A stretch of 64,000 nucleotides of DNA from Amycolatopsis alkalitolerans (GTDB lineage: Bacteria > Actinomycetota > Actinomycetes > Mycobacteriales > Pseudonocardiaceae): NCBI RefSeq assembly GCF_006152065.1, contig NZ_VDFW01000036.1, forward strand, positions 1 to 64,000. The letters run 5' to 3'. Shown here piece after piece: positions 37,847 to 46,641 of the stretch. Under the pieces are notes generated by a model. It searched no databases. It saw only the letters and a program-made list of their open reading frames with translations, and was not told the origin of the DNA. Numbering within the stretch: position 1 is the stretch's first letter; each line of letters opens with the position of its first letter. A program made the translations under genes and the position numbers.

Positions 37847-37923
37847 GCTCATGACGGCCGTGTTCAGTTGTGCCGCCAGTCTATAGCGCGGCGGGCAGCC
37901 CGGCGAAGCGACAGGCACGCGCG

Positions 37924-38688
37924 TTACAGGGGTGTCACATACGCCCCACTGATCCCGCCGTCCACCAGGAACTGGGAAGCCGTGATGAACGACGCGTCGT
38001 CGCTGGCGAGGAAGGCGACGGCGGCGGCGATTTCCGTCGCCTCGGCGAACCGGCCCATCGGGACGTGCACCAGCCGCCGCGCCGCCCGCTCCGGGTCCTT
38101 CGCGAACAGTTCCTGGAGCAGGGGTGTGTTGACCGGGCCGGGGCAGAGCGCGTTGACCCGGATGCCCTCGCGCGCGAACTGCACGCCCAGCTCACGGGTC
38201 ATCGACAGGACCCCGCCCTTGGACGCGGTGTACGAGATCTGGGAGGTCGCGGCGCCCATCACGGCGACGAACGACGCCGTGTTGACAATCGACCCCCTGT
38301 GTTGACGTTGCATATGCGGGATCGCGTACTTGCAGCACAGGTAGACCGACGTGAGGTTGACCTCCTGCACCTTCTTCCACGCGTCGAGCCCGGTGGTGAG
38401 GATCGAGTCGTCGTCGGGCGGGGAGATACCGGCGTTGTTGAACGCGACGTCAACCGAGCCGAACTTGTCCACGGCGGTCTGGAAGAGCGCCTCGACCTGG
38501 GACTCGCTGGTGACGTCCGTCGCGATGAACTCGCCTTCGACCTCGTCGGCGGCCGCCTTCCCGCTCGCCGCGTCGACGTCCGCGATGACGATCTTCGCGC
38601 CTTCACTCGCCAGGCGCCGGGCCGTCGCCAGGCCGATCCCGCTGCCGCCGCCGGTGATGACGGCGACGCGCCCTTCGAACCGCTGCAT
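37924..38688 (-). CDS. short-chain dehydrogenase/reductase
   Basis: A 254-residue SDR from ATG 38688, which has a strong GGAGGAACAAGG leader; the longer upstream frame is not coding. Motifs: VAVITGGGSGIGLATARRLA for NAD(P), VAFNNAGISPP, the Ser in IVNTASFVAVMG, the YTASKGG catalytic pair, and the C-terminal FLVDGGISGAYVTP. It lies 52 bases downstream of the gamma-glutamyl hydrolase and may act on an aldehyde or alcohol made in that pathway, though generic 3-oxoacyl reductase activity is equally possible. Confidence 0.9.
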   Translation of the reverse strand: MQRFEGRVAVITGGGSGIGLATARRLASEGAKIVIADVDAASGKAAADEVEGEFIATDVTSESQVEALFQTAVDKFGSVDVAFNNAGISPPDDDSILTTGLDAWKKVQEVNLTSVYLCCKYAIPHMQRQHRGSIVNTASFVAVMGAATSQISYTASKGGVLSMTRELGVQFAREGIRVNALCPGPVNTPLLQELFAKDPERAARRLVHVPMGRFAEATEIAAAVAFLASDDASFITASQFLVDGGISGAYVTPL

Positions 38689-38740
38689 CCTTGTTCCTCC
38701 GTGAGTTGACTGACAGAGCTTCACATCCAACGTTGGATGT

Positions 38741-39442
38741 CTAGAGCGTGGCCGCCACCAGGGCGGCGAACAGGCGCACGTCCTCGAGGTCCTGTTCCGG
38801 ATGCCACTGCACACCGAGCACGAACCGTTCACCGGGCAGTTCGACGGCCTCGACCGTGCCGTCCGACGCCCAGCCGACCGCCGTCAGGTCCGGACCCGGC
38901 GCGTCCACCGACTGATGGTGGTAGCACTGGCCTTTCGCTTCCGCCCCAAGGATTTCCGCTGCCCGGCTCCCGTGAGCGAGGGTGAACCGGTTGTGCCCGT
39001 AGACCGCGGGCGAGGGCTGATGCTCGTGGTGCCCCACCACTTCGGGCAGGTGCTGGGTCAGCGTGCCACCGTGGACGACGGTGAGCACCTGCATCCCGCG
39101 GCACACGCCGAGCACCGGCAGCCCCCGCTCTGCAGCGCCCCGGACGAGAGCGAACTCGAACCCGTCCCGCTCCGGGCGCGTCACGGTCTTCGCATGCGGC
39201 GCGCGCCCGTAGCGCTCCGGGCCGACGTCGGCGCCACCGGCGATCACCAGCGCGTCCACAGCGGACAGTGCGGACACGTCCTCGCCCACCGACGGAAGCA
39301 GGACCGGAACCCCGCCGGCCCGAACCACGGAGTCCACATAGGAACGATGGAGCAAGGCGGCAGCCGTGTCCCACACTCCCCAGCGGGCGTTCTCCACGTA
39401 CGTCGAGATGCCGACAAGGGGCCTAGAGCCGTTCGAAGCCAC
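38741..39442 (-). CDS. gamma-glutamyl-gamma-aminobutyrate hydrolase-like class I amidotransferase
   Basis: A 233-residue PuuD-type hydrolase from a GTG at 39442, 20 bases inside the end of the ligase gene. It opens PLVGISTYVENARWGVWD. The nucleophile Cys is in PVLGVCRGMQVLTVVHGGTL and the His-Glu pair in VLGVQWHPEQD. It cleaves gamma-glutamyl amides, releasing glutamate. The overlap with the glutamine-synthetase-like gene shows the two steps, gamma-glutamylation and hydrolysis, are tightly coupled. Confidence 0.9.
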   Translation of the reverse strand: MASNGSRPLVGISTYVENARWGVWDTAAALLHRSYVDSVVRAGGVPVLLPSVGEDVSALSAVDALVIAGGADVGPERYGRAPHAKTVTRPERDGFEFALVRGAAERGLPVLGVCRGMQVLTVVHGGTLTQHLPEVVGHHEHQPSPAVYGHNRFTLAHGSRAAEILGAEAKGQCYHHQSVDAPGPDLTAVGWASDGTVEAVELPGERFVLGVQWHPEQDLEDVRLFAALVAATL

Positions 39443-40787
39443 GAAAGCGCTCCCAATCGGTGACCGTGGCGCCGAACGCCGCCTGCTCGACGCGGGCGGC
39501 GTTGAGGTAGTGCTCGACCACCTCGTCACCGAACGCCGAGCGGGCGATCTTGCTGTCCGCCAGCAACTGGGCAGCCTCTTGCAGCGTCGCCGGCACGGTC
39601 GGCTTGCCGGATTCGTAGGCGTTGCCGGTGAACTCCGGTTCCAGCGGCAGCTCGTTCTCGATCCCGTGCAAGCCCGCCGCGACGAGCGCGGCGACCGCGA
39701 GGTACGGGTTCACGTCTCCGCCGGGCACGCGGTTCTCCACGCGCAGCGACTGGCCGTGCCCGACCACCCGGAGCGCGCCGGTACGGTTGTCCGTCCCCCA
39801 GGCGACGGCCGTCGGAGCGAAGCTACCGGGCACGAAACGCTTGTAGGAGTTGATGTTCGGCGCCAGGAAGTAGGTCAGCTCCCGCAGGCACGCCAGTTGC
39901 CCGGCGAGGAAATGCTCCATCAGCTCCGAGAATCCGCCCTGGCGGGAGCCGGCGAGGACCGGTTCGCCCTCGGCCGAGCGCAGGCTGATGTGGATATGGC
40001 AGGAGTTGCCCTCGCGCTCGTTGTACTTCGCCATGAAGGTGAGGCTCTTGCCCTCCTGCGCGGCGATCTCCTTGGCGCCTGTCTTGTAGATGCTGTGATT
40101 GTCGCAAGTGGACAGCGCATCGGCGTAGCGGAAGGCGATCTCGTGCTGCCCCGGGTTGCACTCACCCTTCGCGGACTCCACGTACATCCCGGCTGCGCCC
40201 ATCTCGTTGCGGATACGGCGAAGCAGCGGTTCGATCCGGGCGGTGCCGAGCATCGAGTAGTCCACATTGTACTGATTGGCCGGGGTCAGCTCGCGATAGC
40301 CGCGCTGCCACGCCTGCTCGTAGCTGTCGTCGAAGACGATGAACTCCAGTTCGGTGCCGACATAGGCGGCGAGCCCACGCTCGGCGAGGCGGTCCAGCTG
40401 GCGGCGCAGCACCTGCCGCGGCGAGGCCGCCACATGCCCGCCTTCGACCCACTCGACGTCCGCCAGCACCAGTGCCGTGCCCTCGTGCCACGGCACCCGG
40501 CGCAAGGTGGAGAAGTCGGGCCGGAGCACGAAATCCCCGTACCCCTGCGACCAGGAGGACATCGCGTAGCCGTCGACCGTGTTCATGTCGACGTCCACGG
40601 CCAGCAGGTAGTTGCAGGCCTCCGTCGCCTGCGGGACGACCTCGTTCACGAAGTACTCGGCCGCGCATCGCTTGCCCTGCAGGCGCCCCTGCATGTCGGT
40701 CATCGCCACGAGGACGGTGTCGAGCACGCCTTCTTCGACCAGTTCGAGCAGACGATCCACGGTGAGCATGCCCCTGGCACTGTTCAT
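39423..40787 (-). CDS. glutamine synthetase-like gamma-glutamylamine ligase
   Basis: About 454 residues from the ATG at 40787; a GTG two codons upstream and an ATG at 40769 are alternatives. Glutamine synthetase motifs are present: YVGTELEFIVFDDSYEQAWQ, GECNPGQHEIAFRYADAL, NEREGNSCHIHISLRSA, SYKRFVPGSFAPTAVAWG and RVENRVPGGDVNPYLAVAAL. The sequence is of the PuuA/GlnA3/GlnA4 class, which joins glutamate to polyamines, ethanolamine or similar amines rather than to ammonia. Operon partners (PuuD-like hydrolase, SDR) support amine catabolism. Which amine is used cannot be told. Confidence 0.88.
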   Translation of the reverse strand: MNSARGMLTVDRLLELVEEGVLDTVLVAMTDMQGRLQGKRCAAEYFVNEVVPQATEACNYLLAVDVDMNTVDGYAMSSWSQGYGDFVLRPDFSTLRRVPWHEGTALVLADVEWVEGGHVAASPRQVLRRQLDRLAERGLAAYVGTELEFIVFDDSYEQAWQRGYRELTPANQYNVDYSMLGTARIEPLLRRIRNEMGAAGMYVESAKGECNPGQHEIAFRYADALSTCDNHSIYKTGAKEIAAQEGKSLTFMAKYNEREGNSCHIHISLRSAEGEPVLAGSRQGGFSELMEHFLAGQLACLRELTYFLAPNINSYKRFVPGSFAPTAVAWGTDNRTGALRVVGHGQSLRVENRVPGGDVNPYLAVAALVAAGLHGIENELPLEPEFTGNAYESGKPTVPATLQEAAQLLADSKIARSAFGDEVVEHYLNAARVEQAAFGATVTDWERFRGFERL

Positions 40788-40876
40788 CCGCACACCATTC
40801 CGCGCCTCCTGCCCGCCCGTCAAAGGTCTACTATTGATCCATTGAGTCACCGTGTCAACCCGGTCAGGATGGGCAG

Positions 40877-41695
40877 ATGACCGACGAGATCATCGACGTC
40901 TGGATGCAGCAGCCCAACCAGCGGTTCATGGCCCAGCCGTGGCTGGAGTCCCTGCTGCGCTGGACCGGCATGGAGCGCACCGCGCCGCCGCTGCCGGCGA
41001 CGCTCGGTGCGATGGACGAGGCCGGGGTCCGCGTCGGCCTTGTCTCGGCGTGGCACGGGCCGAACGGGGTGCTGATCTCGAACGACGAAGTCGCCGGACT
41101 GGTGGCCGGGCATCCGGACCGGTTCGCCGGGGTCGCGACCGTGGATCTGACCGATCCGGTCGGCGCCGTGCGCGAGATCCGCCGCTGCGTGCGGGACCTC
41201 GGGTTCGTCGGCGTGCGCGTCGTGCCCTGGCTGTGGAACCTGCCGCCGAACGACCGCCGCTACTACCCGGCGTACGTCGCCTGCGTCGAGGAGGACGTGC
41301 CGTTCTGCACCCAGATCGGGCACACCGGCCCGCTCTGCCCGTCCGAGCCGGGCCGCCCGATCCCGTACCTCGACGAAGTGCTGCTGGACTTCCCTCAACT
41401 GGTCGTGATCGGCGGGCACGTCGGGTACCCGTGGCTGCCCGAAGTCCTTTCCCTGGCCCGGAAATACCCCAACTTCCACATCGACACCTCGGCGTACGCG
41501 GTACACCGGCTGCCGCCCGAACTGGTCGAGTACATGCGCGGGCGGGGCCGCACGCGCGTGCTGTTCGGCAGCAACTACCCGATGGTGACGCCCGCCCAGT
41601 GTCTCAAGCGTCTCGACGACCTCGGCCTGGGCGCGGAGGCGCGCGAACTCTTCCTCGGCGGCAACGCGCGGCGCGTCTTCTCGCTACCGGTCTAG
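40877..41695 (+). CDS. amidohydrolase family protein (Amidohydro_2)
   Basis: A 272-residue TIM-barrel hydrolase of the 2-amino-3-carboxymuconate decarboxylase type. It has a metal or substrate His in QIGHTGPLCPSEPG, VIGGHVGYPWLPEVLSLARK with a conserved His, and the Asp-containing end VLFGSNYPMVTPAQCL. The N-terminal HxH is not obvious (IDVWMQQPNQRFM), so metal binding may differ. It is divergent from the gamma-glutamylamine ligase across 89 bases and may share its regulation. Its substrate is unknown. Confidence 0.8.
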   Translation: MTDEIIDVWMQQPNQRFMAQPWLESLLRWTGMERTAPPLPATLGAMDEAGVRVGLVSAWHGPNGVLISNDEVAGLVAGHPDRFAGVATVDLTDPVGAVREIRRCVRDLGFVGVRVVPWLWNLPPNDRRYYPAYVACVEEDVPFCTQIGHTGPLCPSEPGRPIPYLDEVLLDFPQLVVIGGHVGYPWLPEVLSLARKYPNFHIDTSAYAVHRLPPELVEYMRGRGRTRVLFGSNYPMVTPAQCLKRLDDLGLGAEARELFLGGNARRVFSLPV

Positions 41696-41696
41696 G

Positions 41697-41918
41697 GGCT
41701 GGCGGATCTCGGTGACACAGAACGGGCTCTCCCAGGTGCCTATCGCGCTCTCGACACGCAGCCCGGCCGCTTGCCGTGGTCGAGCACCACGAACCCGGGG
41801 CCGCCCGCGACCCGGTCCGCCGCAGGTGATACGCGGCCAACAGCCCCGCCTGGCCCGCTCCGATCATCACCACGTCGGTACGTGGGTGCAACGGCCGGCC
41901 AGCTGTGCCCGGCACCAC
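41697..41918 (-). pseudogene. remnant of an FAD-dependent monooxygenase-like protein
   Basis: The minus strand reads TDVVMIGAGQAGLLAAYHLR, an intact FAD-binding N-terminus of a flavin monooxygenase-like protein. After a frame change it continues APGFVVLDHGKRPG and then breaks up. A separate readable tail near 41700-41755 gives IGTWESPFCVTEIRQ. The body of the gene has been deleted. Confidence 0.5.
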
Positions 41919-41943
41919 TTTCGCCTGCTGGAAGCCGAAAACC

Positions 41944-42600
41944 CTACTTGCGCCGCAGCGCGCGGATGATCGCGACGATGATCAGCAGGCCGGCCATCCC
42001 GGCGAGCACGGGCGCGAGCCGCTTGGCGACCGAGGAACCCGCGAGGTCGAACAGGTCGATGGCCTCGGTTTCCTTGGCGGGCGCGGGCTTCACGGCCTCG
42101 AGCTTCGGCTTCGGCTCGGCAGCCGTCTCCGCGGGAGCCTCCGCCGCGGGTTCCTCGACAGCGCTCAGCCGGTCCGCCAGGTTGGACGCGAACTGGTCCA
42201 GGATCTTGCCGCCGACCTCGGAGATCATGCCCCGGCCGAACTGGGCGGGGCGCCCGGTCACGTTGAGGTCGGTCGCGACGGTGCCCTTCGTGTGCCCGCC
42301 GTCCTCGGCGAGCGTCACGGTGACCGTCGCGGCCGCCGTGCCGGCACCGCGAGCATCCTTGCCGGACGCCTTCATCACGATCTTGTGCGCCGACTCGTCC
42401 TTCTCCAGGAACTCACCGGAGCCCTTGTACAGCAAGGAGATCGGGCCCAGCTTGACCTTGACCGTGCCGGCGAACGTGTCACCTTCGACCTTCGTCAGCG
42501 TGGCTCCGGGCATGCACGGCGCGACGCTCTCGGGATCGGTGACGGCCTGCCAGACGTCGCCGGGCGGCGCCGGAACGGTGAACTCATGGTCAAGCCGCAC
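41944..42600 (-). CDS. coxG: CoxG-like SRPBCC protein with C-terminal membrane anchor
   Basis: A 218-residue protein. The first 150 residues are the CoxG/SRPBCC fold (HEFTVPAPPGDVWQAVTDPE, CMPGATLTKVEGDTFAGTV, KGTVATDLNVTGRPAQFGRG). An acidic Ala/Glu/Pro-rich linker follows, and the end is a hydrophobic helix (LAGMAGLLIIVAIIRALRRK) that should anchor it in the membrane. CoxG tethers CO dehydrogenase to the membrane for electron delivery to quinones. It is the last gene of the cox series and is separated from coxM by a hairpin. Confidence 0.88.
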   Translation of the reverse strand: MRLDHEFTVPAPPGDVWQAVTDPESVAPCMPGATLTKVEGDTFAGTVKVKLGPISLLYKGSGEFLEKDESAHKIVMKASGKDARGAGTAAATVTVTLAEDGGHTKGTVATDLNVTGRPAQFGRGMISEVGGKILDQFASNLADRLSAVEEPAAEAPAETAAEPKPKLEAVKPAPAKETEAIDLFDLAGSSVAKRLAPVLAGMAGLLIIVAIIRALRRK

Positions 42601-42622
42601 GGCCTGACTCCCTTCGTCGTCG

Positions 42623-42670
42623 GTGGAACAGCGCTCTCACGGCACTTTACGCCGTGAGAGCGCTTTCCAC
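42623..42670. repeat. 20-base inverted repeat between coxM and coxG, with LacI-like half sites
   Basis: The arms 42623-42643 and 42651-42670 are complementary over 20 bases with a single extra C in the left arm, around a 7-base loop (ACTTTAC). Each arm carries TGAGAGCGCT, 13 of 14 bases of the right-hand copy matching the operator ahead of the lacI-family gene at 14228. There is no T-run, so a classic terminator is unlikely. It may be a double operator or an mRNA-processing hairpin between coxM and coxG. Confidence 0.6.
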
Positions 42671-42680
42671 GCCACACTGT

Positions 42681-43535
42681 CTACGCGGTCACCGCCGCCG
42701 AGACGGCGCGGCCGGTGAGCACGCGGGCCAGTTGCTGGCGGTACGCGACATCGGCGTTGGCGTCCGGTGTCGGGTCCGTCCCTTCCGCGGCATGGGCGGC
42801 CGCCGCGCGGATGTTCTCCGCCGACGCCGGCTGCCCGACCAGCGCCTGTTCGACCGCGGTGGCCCGCACCGGGATCGCCGCCATGTTGGTCAGCGCGACC
42901 CTCGCCTCGGCGATCACGTCGCCCTCGGTCCGGACCGTGACCCCGACGGCCACCATCGACCAGGCCTGCGCGACCCGGTTGAACTTCTCGTAGTGCGCGC
43001 GCCACCCGGTGTGCTTGGGCACGCGGACCTCCACCAGGATCTCGTCGGGCGCGAGCGCCGTCGTGAAGAAGTCCTGGAAGAACTGGGCCGCGGGCACCGT
43101 GCGCCGCCCGTCCATGCCGGCGACGACCATCTCGACGTCCAGCGCGAGCGCCGGGGCGAGCAGGTCGCCGGCCGGGTCGGCGTGCGCGAGCGAACCGCCG
43201 AACGTGCCGCGATGGCGCACCTGGGGGTCGGCCACCGTGTCGGTGGCCCTGGCCAGCAGCGCGGCGTGCTCGGCGATCAGGTGGTCGCGCTGCACGTCGT
43301 AGTGCGTGGTCATGGCCCCGATCACGAGCGAGGCACCCTCTTCGCGGACACCGCGCAGTTCGGCGATCTTGCCGAGGTCGACGATCGTCGACGGGGCCGC
43401 CAGCCGCATCCGCAGCACCGGCAGCAGGCTCTGCCCGCCCGCCAGCACCTTGGCGTCCTCGCCGGCGTTCGAAAGCGCCTGGACCGCTTCATCCACCGTG
43501 GACGGAGCGACGTAGTCGAAGGCAGCGGGGATCAC
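42681..43535 (-). CDS. coxM: Mo hydroxylase FAD-binding medium subunit (CoxM type)
   Basis: A 284-residue FAD subunit starting at GTG 43535, which overlaps the coxL TGA (GTGA) and has GGAGG upstream. FAD-binding motifs are AKVLAGGQSLLPVLRMRL and VRHRGTFGGSLAHADPAGDL. It carries electrons from the 2Fe-2S subunit to the acceptor. It is part of the coxS-coxL-coxM transcription unit. Confidence 0.92.
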   Translation of the reverse strand: MIPAAFDYVAPSTVDEAVQALSNAGEDAKVLAGGQSLLPVLRMRLAAPSTIVDLGKIAELRGVREEGASLVIGAMTTHYDVQRDHLIAEHAALLARATDTVADPQVRHRGTFGGSLAHADPAGDLLAPALALDVEMVVAGMDGRRTVPAAQFFQDFFTTALAPDEILVEVRVPKHTGWRAHYEKFNRVAQAWSMVAVGVTVRTEGDVIAEARVALTNMAAIPVRATAVEQALVGQPASAENIRAAAAHAAEGTDPTPDANADVAYRQQLARVLTGRAVSAAVTA

Positions 43536-45904
43536 TGGGCACCTCCAGCTTGGATCGCGGACCACACTCGCATCGGCGAGCACGGCATCTCGATGTCGTT
43601 GACGCCCATATGCCGTACCGCGTCGATCACGGCGTTGACCACCGCCGGGGTCGAGGCGATCGTGCCCGCCTCACCGACTCCCTTGACGCCCAGCGGGTTC
43701 GTCGTGGACGGCGTCTCCGTGCGCTCGGTCGTGAAGCTCGGCAGGTCGGCCGCCGAGGGCAGCAGGTAGTCGACGAACGTGCCCGTCGTCAGCGTGCCGC
43801 CCTCGTCGAACGTCGCCTCCTCGAACAGCGCCTGTGCGATGCCCTGAGCGAGCCCGCCGTGCACCTGGCCCTCCACGATCAGCGGGTTCACCACCGCGCC
43901 GACGTCGTCGACGCAGACGTACTTCCGCAGCGTCACCCGGCCCGTCTCGGTGTCCACCTCGGCCGCGCACAGGTGCGTGCCGTGCGGGAACGAGAAGTTC
44001 TCCGGGTCGTACACCGCGTCGGAGTCCAGCGAGGGCTCGACGCCGTCGGGCAGGTTGTGCGCCATGAACGTCGCGAACACGACGTCCTGGATCGTGGTCG
44101 ACTTGTCGGTGCCGCGGACGGTGAACTTGCCCCGCTCGAACTCGAGGTCGTCCGGCGAACACTCCATCAGGTGCGCGGCGATCGTGCGAGCCTTCGCGAC
44201 GACCTTCTCCGCCGCCTTGACCACCGCGATCCCGCCGACGGCCAGCGACCGCGAGCCGTAGGTGTCCAGGCCCTTCGCCGAGGACTGGGTGTCCCCGTGG
44301 ATCACCTCGACGTCCTCGAACGGCACCCCGAGCTGGTCGGCCACGATCTGGCTCCACGCCGTCTCGTGCCCCTGGCCGTGCGCCGACGCGCCCGTGACGA
44401 CCTCGACCTTGCCGGTCGGCAGCATCCGCACCGAGGCCGACTCCCAGCCACCGGCACCGTAGTCCAGCGAGCCGAGCACCCGGGACGGCGCGAGACCGCA
44501 CATCTCGGTGAACGTCGAGATGCCGATGCCGAGCTGGACCGGATCGTTGCGGTCCCGCCGCTCCTGCTGCTCACGCCGCAGGCCCTCGTAGTCGAACAGC
44601 TGCATGGCCTTCTCGGTCGCGGCCTCGTAGTTGCCCGAGTCGTAGGTCAGCGTCGAGACCGTGGTGTACGGGAACTCCTCGTGCTTGATCCAGTTCTTCT
44701 CGCGGAGCTGCATCGGGTCCATGCCCAGCTCGGCGGCGAGCTCGTCCATGATCCGCTCGATCGCGAACGTCGCCTCCGGCCGCCCGGCGCCGCGATAGGC
44801 GTCGGTGAGCGTCGTGTTCGTGAACACGTTGGTGCAGGCGAAATGGTAGGCCGGGATCTTGTAGATCGCGTTGAACATGAACGCGCCGAGGATCGGCACA
44901 CCGGGGCCCACCAGGCCGTTGTACGCGCCCAGGTCGGCGAGCAGCTCGACCTTGAGCCCGGTCACCGTGCCGTCGCGGTTGGCCGAGATCGTGATGTCCT
45001 GGATCTGGTCGCGGCCGTGGTGCGCGGTCTGCATGCACTCCGAGCGGGTTTCCGTCCACTTCACCGGTTTGCCCAGTTTCTGGGCCACCAGCAGTGCCAT
45101 CGTCTCCTCGGGCAGGACACCGATCTTGCCGCCGAACCCGCCACCGACGTCCGGGGCGATCACGCGCAGCTTGTGCTCGGGGATCCCGAGTGTCAGCGCC
45201 GCCATCGTCTTGAGGATGTGCGGGATCTGGGTCGCCGACCACATGACGATCTGCGCGCCGGTCGGGTCCACCACGCACGAGCGCGGCTCCATGAACGCCG
45301 GGATCAGCCGCTGCTGCCGGAACCGCCGCTTGACGACGATTTCCGCGCTGGAGATGGCTTCCTCGGCGTTGCCGCCCGAGCCCGCTTCGCCCGAGTCGAA
45401 CACCCACAGGGCGTTGCGGTTGGTGCCCAGCTCCTCGTGGACCAGCGGCGCACCCTCGGCCAGCGCGTTCTCCAGGCCCAGCACGACGGGCAGGTCCTCG
45501 TAGTCGACCTCGATCGCTTCGAGCGCGTCGAGGGCCTGGGCCTTGCTGCGTGCGACGACGACCGCGACACCTTCACCGGCGAAGTTGACCTGGTCGGCCG
45601 CGAGCACCGGGCGCCGGGGCGTCTTCATGTCCGGGGTGATCGGCCAGGCGCACGGCATGCCGATGCTGCCCCCGGGGTCGAGATCGGTCGCCGTGTACAC
45701 GGCCACGACGCCGGGCTTCTCCTTCGCCGCGGACGTGTCGATGCTGTTGATCCTGGCGTGCGCCAGCGGGCTGCGCAGGACAGCCAGATGCAGCAGGCCG
45801 GGCAGCGTCATGTTGTCGGTCCAGCGGGTGCGGCCGGTGATCAGCCGCCCGTCCTCTTTCCGGGTGCGAGCCTTGCCGACCTCGGGTTCGATCGTGGCGG
45901 TCAC
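43532..45904 (-). CDS. coxL: Mo hydroxylase molybdopterin-binding large subunit (CoxL form II type)
   Basis: A 790-residue catalytic subunit from GTG 45904. It contains TDAYRGAGRPEATFAIERIM. AYRGAGR is the signature of form II, CO-dehydrogenase-like enzymes, whereas true form I CoxL has AYxCSFR. Molybdopterin contacts are seen in GGGFGGKIGVLPEE and QGHETAWSQIVADQLG, and the catalytic Glu in GVKGVGEAGTIA. It oxidises a carbonyl, aldehyde or N-heterocycle with water as oxygen source. CO may not be the substrate. Confidence 0.92.
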   Translation of the reverse strand: MTATIEPEVGKARTRKEDGRLITGRTRWTDNMTLPGLLHLAVLRSPLAHARINSIDTSAAKEKPGVVAVYTATDLDPGGSIGMPCAWPITPDMKTPRRPVLAADQVNFAGEGVAVVVARSKAQALDALEAIEVDYEDLPVVLGLENALAEGAPLVHEELGTNRNALWVFDSGEAGSGGNAEEAISSAEIVVKRRFRQQRLIPAFMEPRSCVVDPTGAQIVMWSATQIPHILKTMAALTLGIPEHKLRVIAPDVGGGFGGKIGVLPEETMALLVAQKLGKPVKWTETRSECMQTAHHGRDQIQDITISANRDGTVTGLKVELLADLGAYNGLVGPGVPILGAFMFNAIYKIPAYHFACTNVFTNTTLTDAYRGAGRPEATFAIERIMDELAAELGMDPMQLREKNWIKHEEFPYTTVSTLTYDSGNYEAATEKAMQLFDYEGLRREQQERRDRNDPVQLGIGISTFTEMCGLAPSRVLGSLDYGAGGWESASVRMLPTGKVEVVTGASAHGQGHETAWSQIVADQLGVPFEDVEVIHGDTQSSAKGLDTYGSRSLAVGGIAVVKAAEKVVAKARTIAAHLMECSPDDLEFERGKFTVRGTDKSTTIQDVVFATFMAHNLPDGVEPSLDSDAVYDPENFSFPHGTHLCAAEVDTETGRVTLRKYVCVDDVGAVVNPLIVEGQVHGGLAQGIAQALFEEATFDEGGTLTTGTFVDYLLPSAADLPSFTTERTETPSTTNPLGVKGVGEAGTIASTPAVVNAVIDAVRHMGVNDIEMPCSPMRVWSAIQAGGAQ

Positions 45905-45905
45905 C

Positions 45906-46436
45906 TCACTCGCCTCCGATCGCGCTCGGCGCGCGCACGTCTTCGGAGACCCGCTCGGCCTCCGGGCCGGCGCCGGGACTCATATGGTGCGCGGCATCGC
46001 GCACCGCGCGGACGATGTTCTGGTAACCCGTGCACCGGCACAGGTTTCCTTCGAGCCCTTCACGGACCGCCTTCTCGTCCGGATCCGGGTTGTCGGCGAG
46101 TAGATCGATCGATTGCATGATCATGCCGGGCGTGCAGTACCCGCATTGCAGCGCGTGGTTGTCGTGAAAGGCCTGCTGCACGGGATGGAGCTGCCCGTCG
46201 CGCGCGAGCCCTTCGATCGTCGTGATCTCGCAACCGTCCGCCTGCACCGCGAGCACCGAGCAGGACTTCACGCTGTGCCCGTTGAGGTGGACGGTGCACG
46301 CACCGCAGTTGCTGGTGTCGCAGCCGATGACAGTGCCGACTTTCCCGAGTGTTTCCCGCAGATAGTGCACGAGCAAGGTACGGGGTTCGACCTCGTCGGA
46401 GTACTCGGTTCCGTCGACTGTGACGGTGATACGCAT
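45906..46436 (-). CDS. coxS: Mo hydroxylase [2Fe-2S] small subunit (CoxS type)
   Basis: A 176-residue iron-sulfur subunit. The N-terminal plant-type cluster is in [16 protein letters not shown] with a further Cys in [14 protein letters not shown]. The C-terminal cluster is in [12 protein letters not shown] and [13 protein letters not shown]. The extra tail after about residue 150 is hydrophilic and nonconserved. It is the first gene of coxS-L-M; the 205 bases upstream presumably hold the promoter. Confidence 0.94.
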   Translation of the reverse strand: MRITVTVDGTEYSDEVEPRTLLVHYLRETLGKVGTVIGCDTSNCGACTVHLNGHSVKSCSVLAVQADGCEITTIEGLARDGQLHPVQQAFHDNHALQCGYCTPGMIMQSIDLLADNPDPDEKAVREGLEGNLCRCTGYQNIVRAVRDAAHHMSPGAGPEAERVSEDVRAPSAIGGE

Positions 46437-46641
46437 TGAGGCCCTCCAGTGGTGGGAGCTGGGTGATCGGCTTCACACCGGAGCCTGCTACTTATGTCGC
46501 GACGGGACAAGTCCTCAACAGGTGGCCTCTTTGGAGCCATTCCGCAAACGCGCTGATATTCCTCGATTTCTCCCGAATCCGCGAAGATCGATTGTGCGGC
46601 GGACCGACAAAATTCTTGCGAACGATCAACCAGATGTGGAA
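46437..46641. other. intergenic region upstream of coxS
   Basis: This gap of 205 bases is clearly more AT-rich than its neighbours and holds no gene. It is the likely promoter region of the coxS-L-M genes and the end of the VWA-XdhC unit. No operator was recognised. Confidence 0.5.

Noticed and set aside
34666..37854. Plus-strand open frame of over 1000 codons
   Set aside because: It is antisense to gcvT, gcvP and the glycine riboswitch, which have clear family motifs; the composition is Arg/His/Val-rich as in shadow frames.
39441..39454. Another LacI-type operator (CGAAAGCGCTCCCA)
   Set aside because: It lies inside the coding end of the ligase gene and is explained by codons; there is no promoter context.
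42623..42670. Rho-independent terminator after coxM
   Set aside because: The hairpin is strong but no T-rich run follows on either strand; the operator-like core makes a regulatory role more likely.
43532..45904. True aerobic CO dehydrogenase (form I)
   Set aside because: The large subunit has AYRGAGR instead of the form I AYxCSFR signature, so CO oxidation is not claimed.
43550..46120. Plus-strand open frame across the cox genes
   Set aside because: It is antisense to coxL and coxS with intact cofactor motifs; no ribosome site or recognisable domain.
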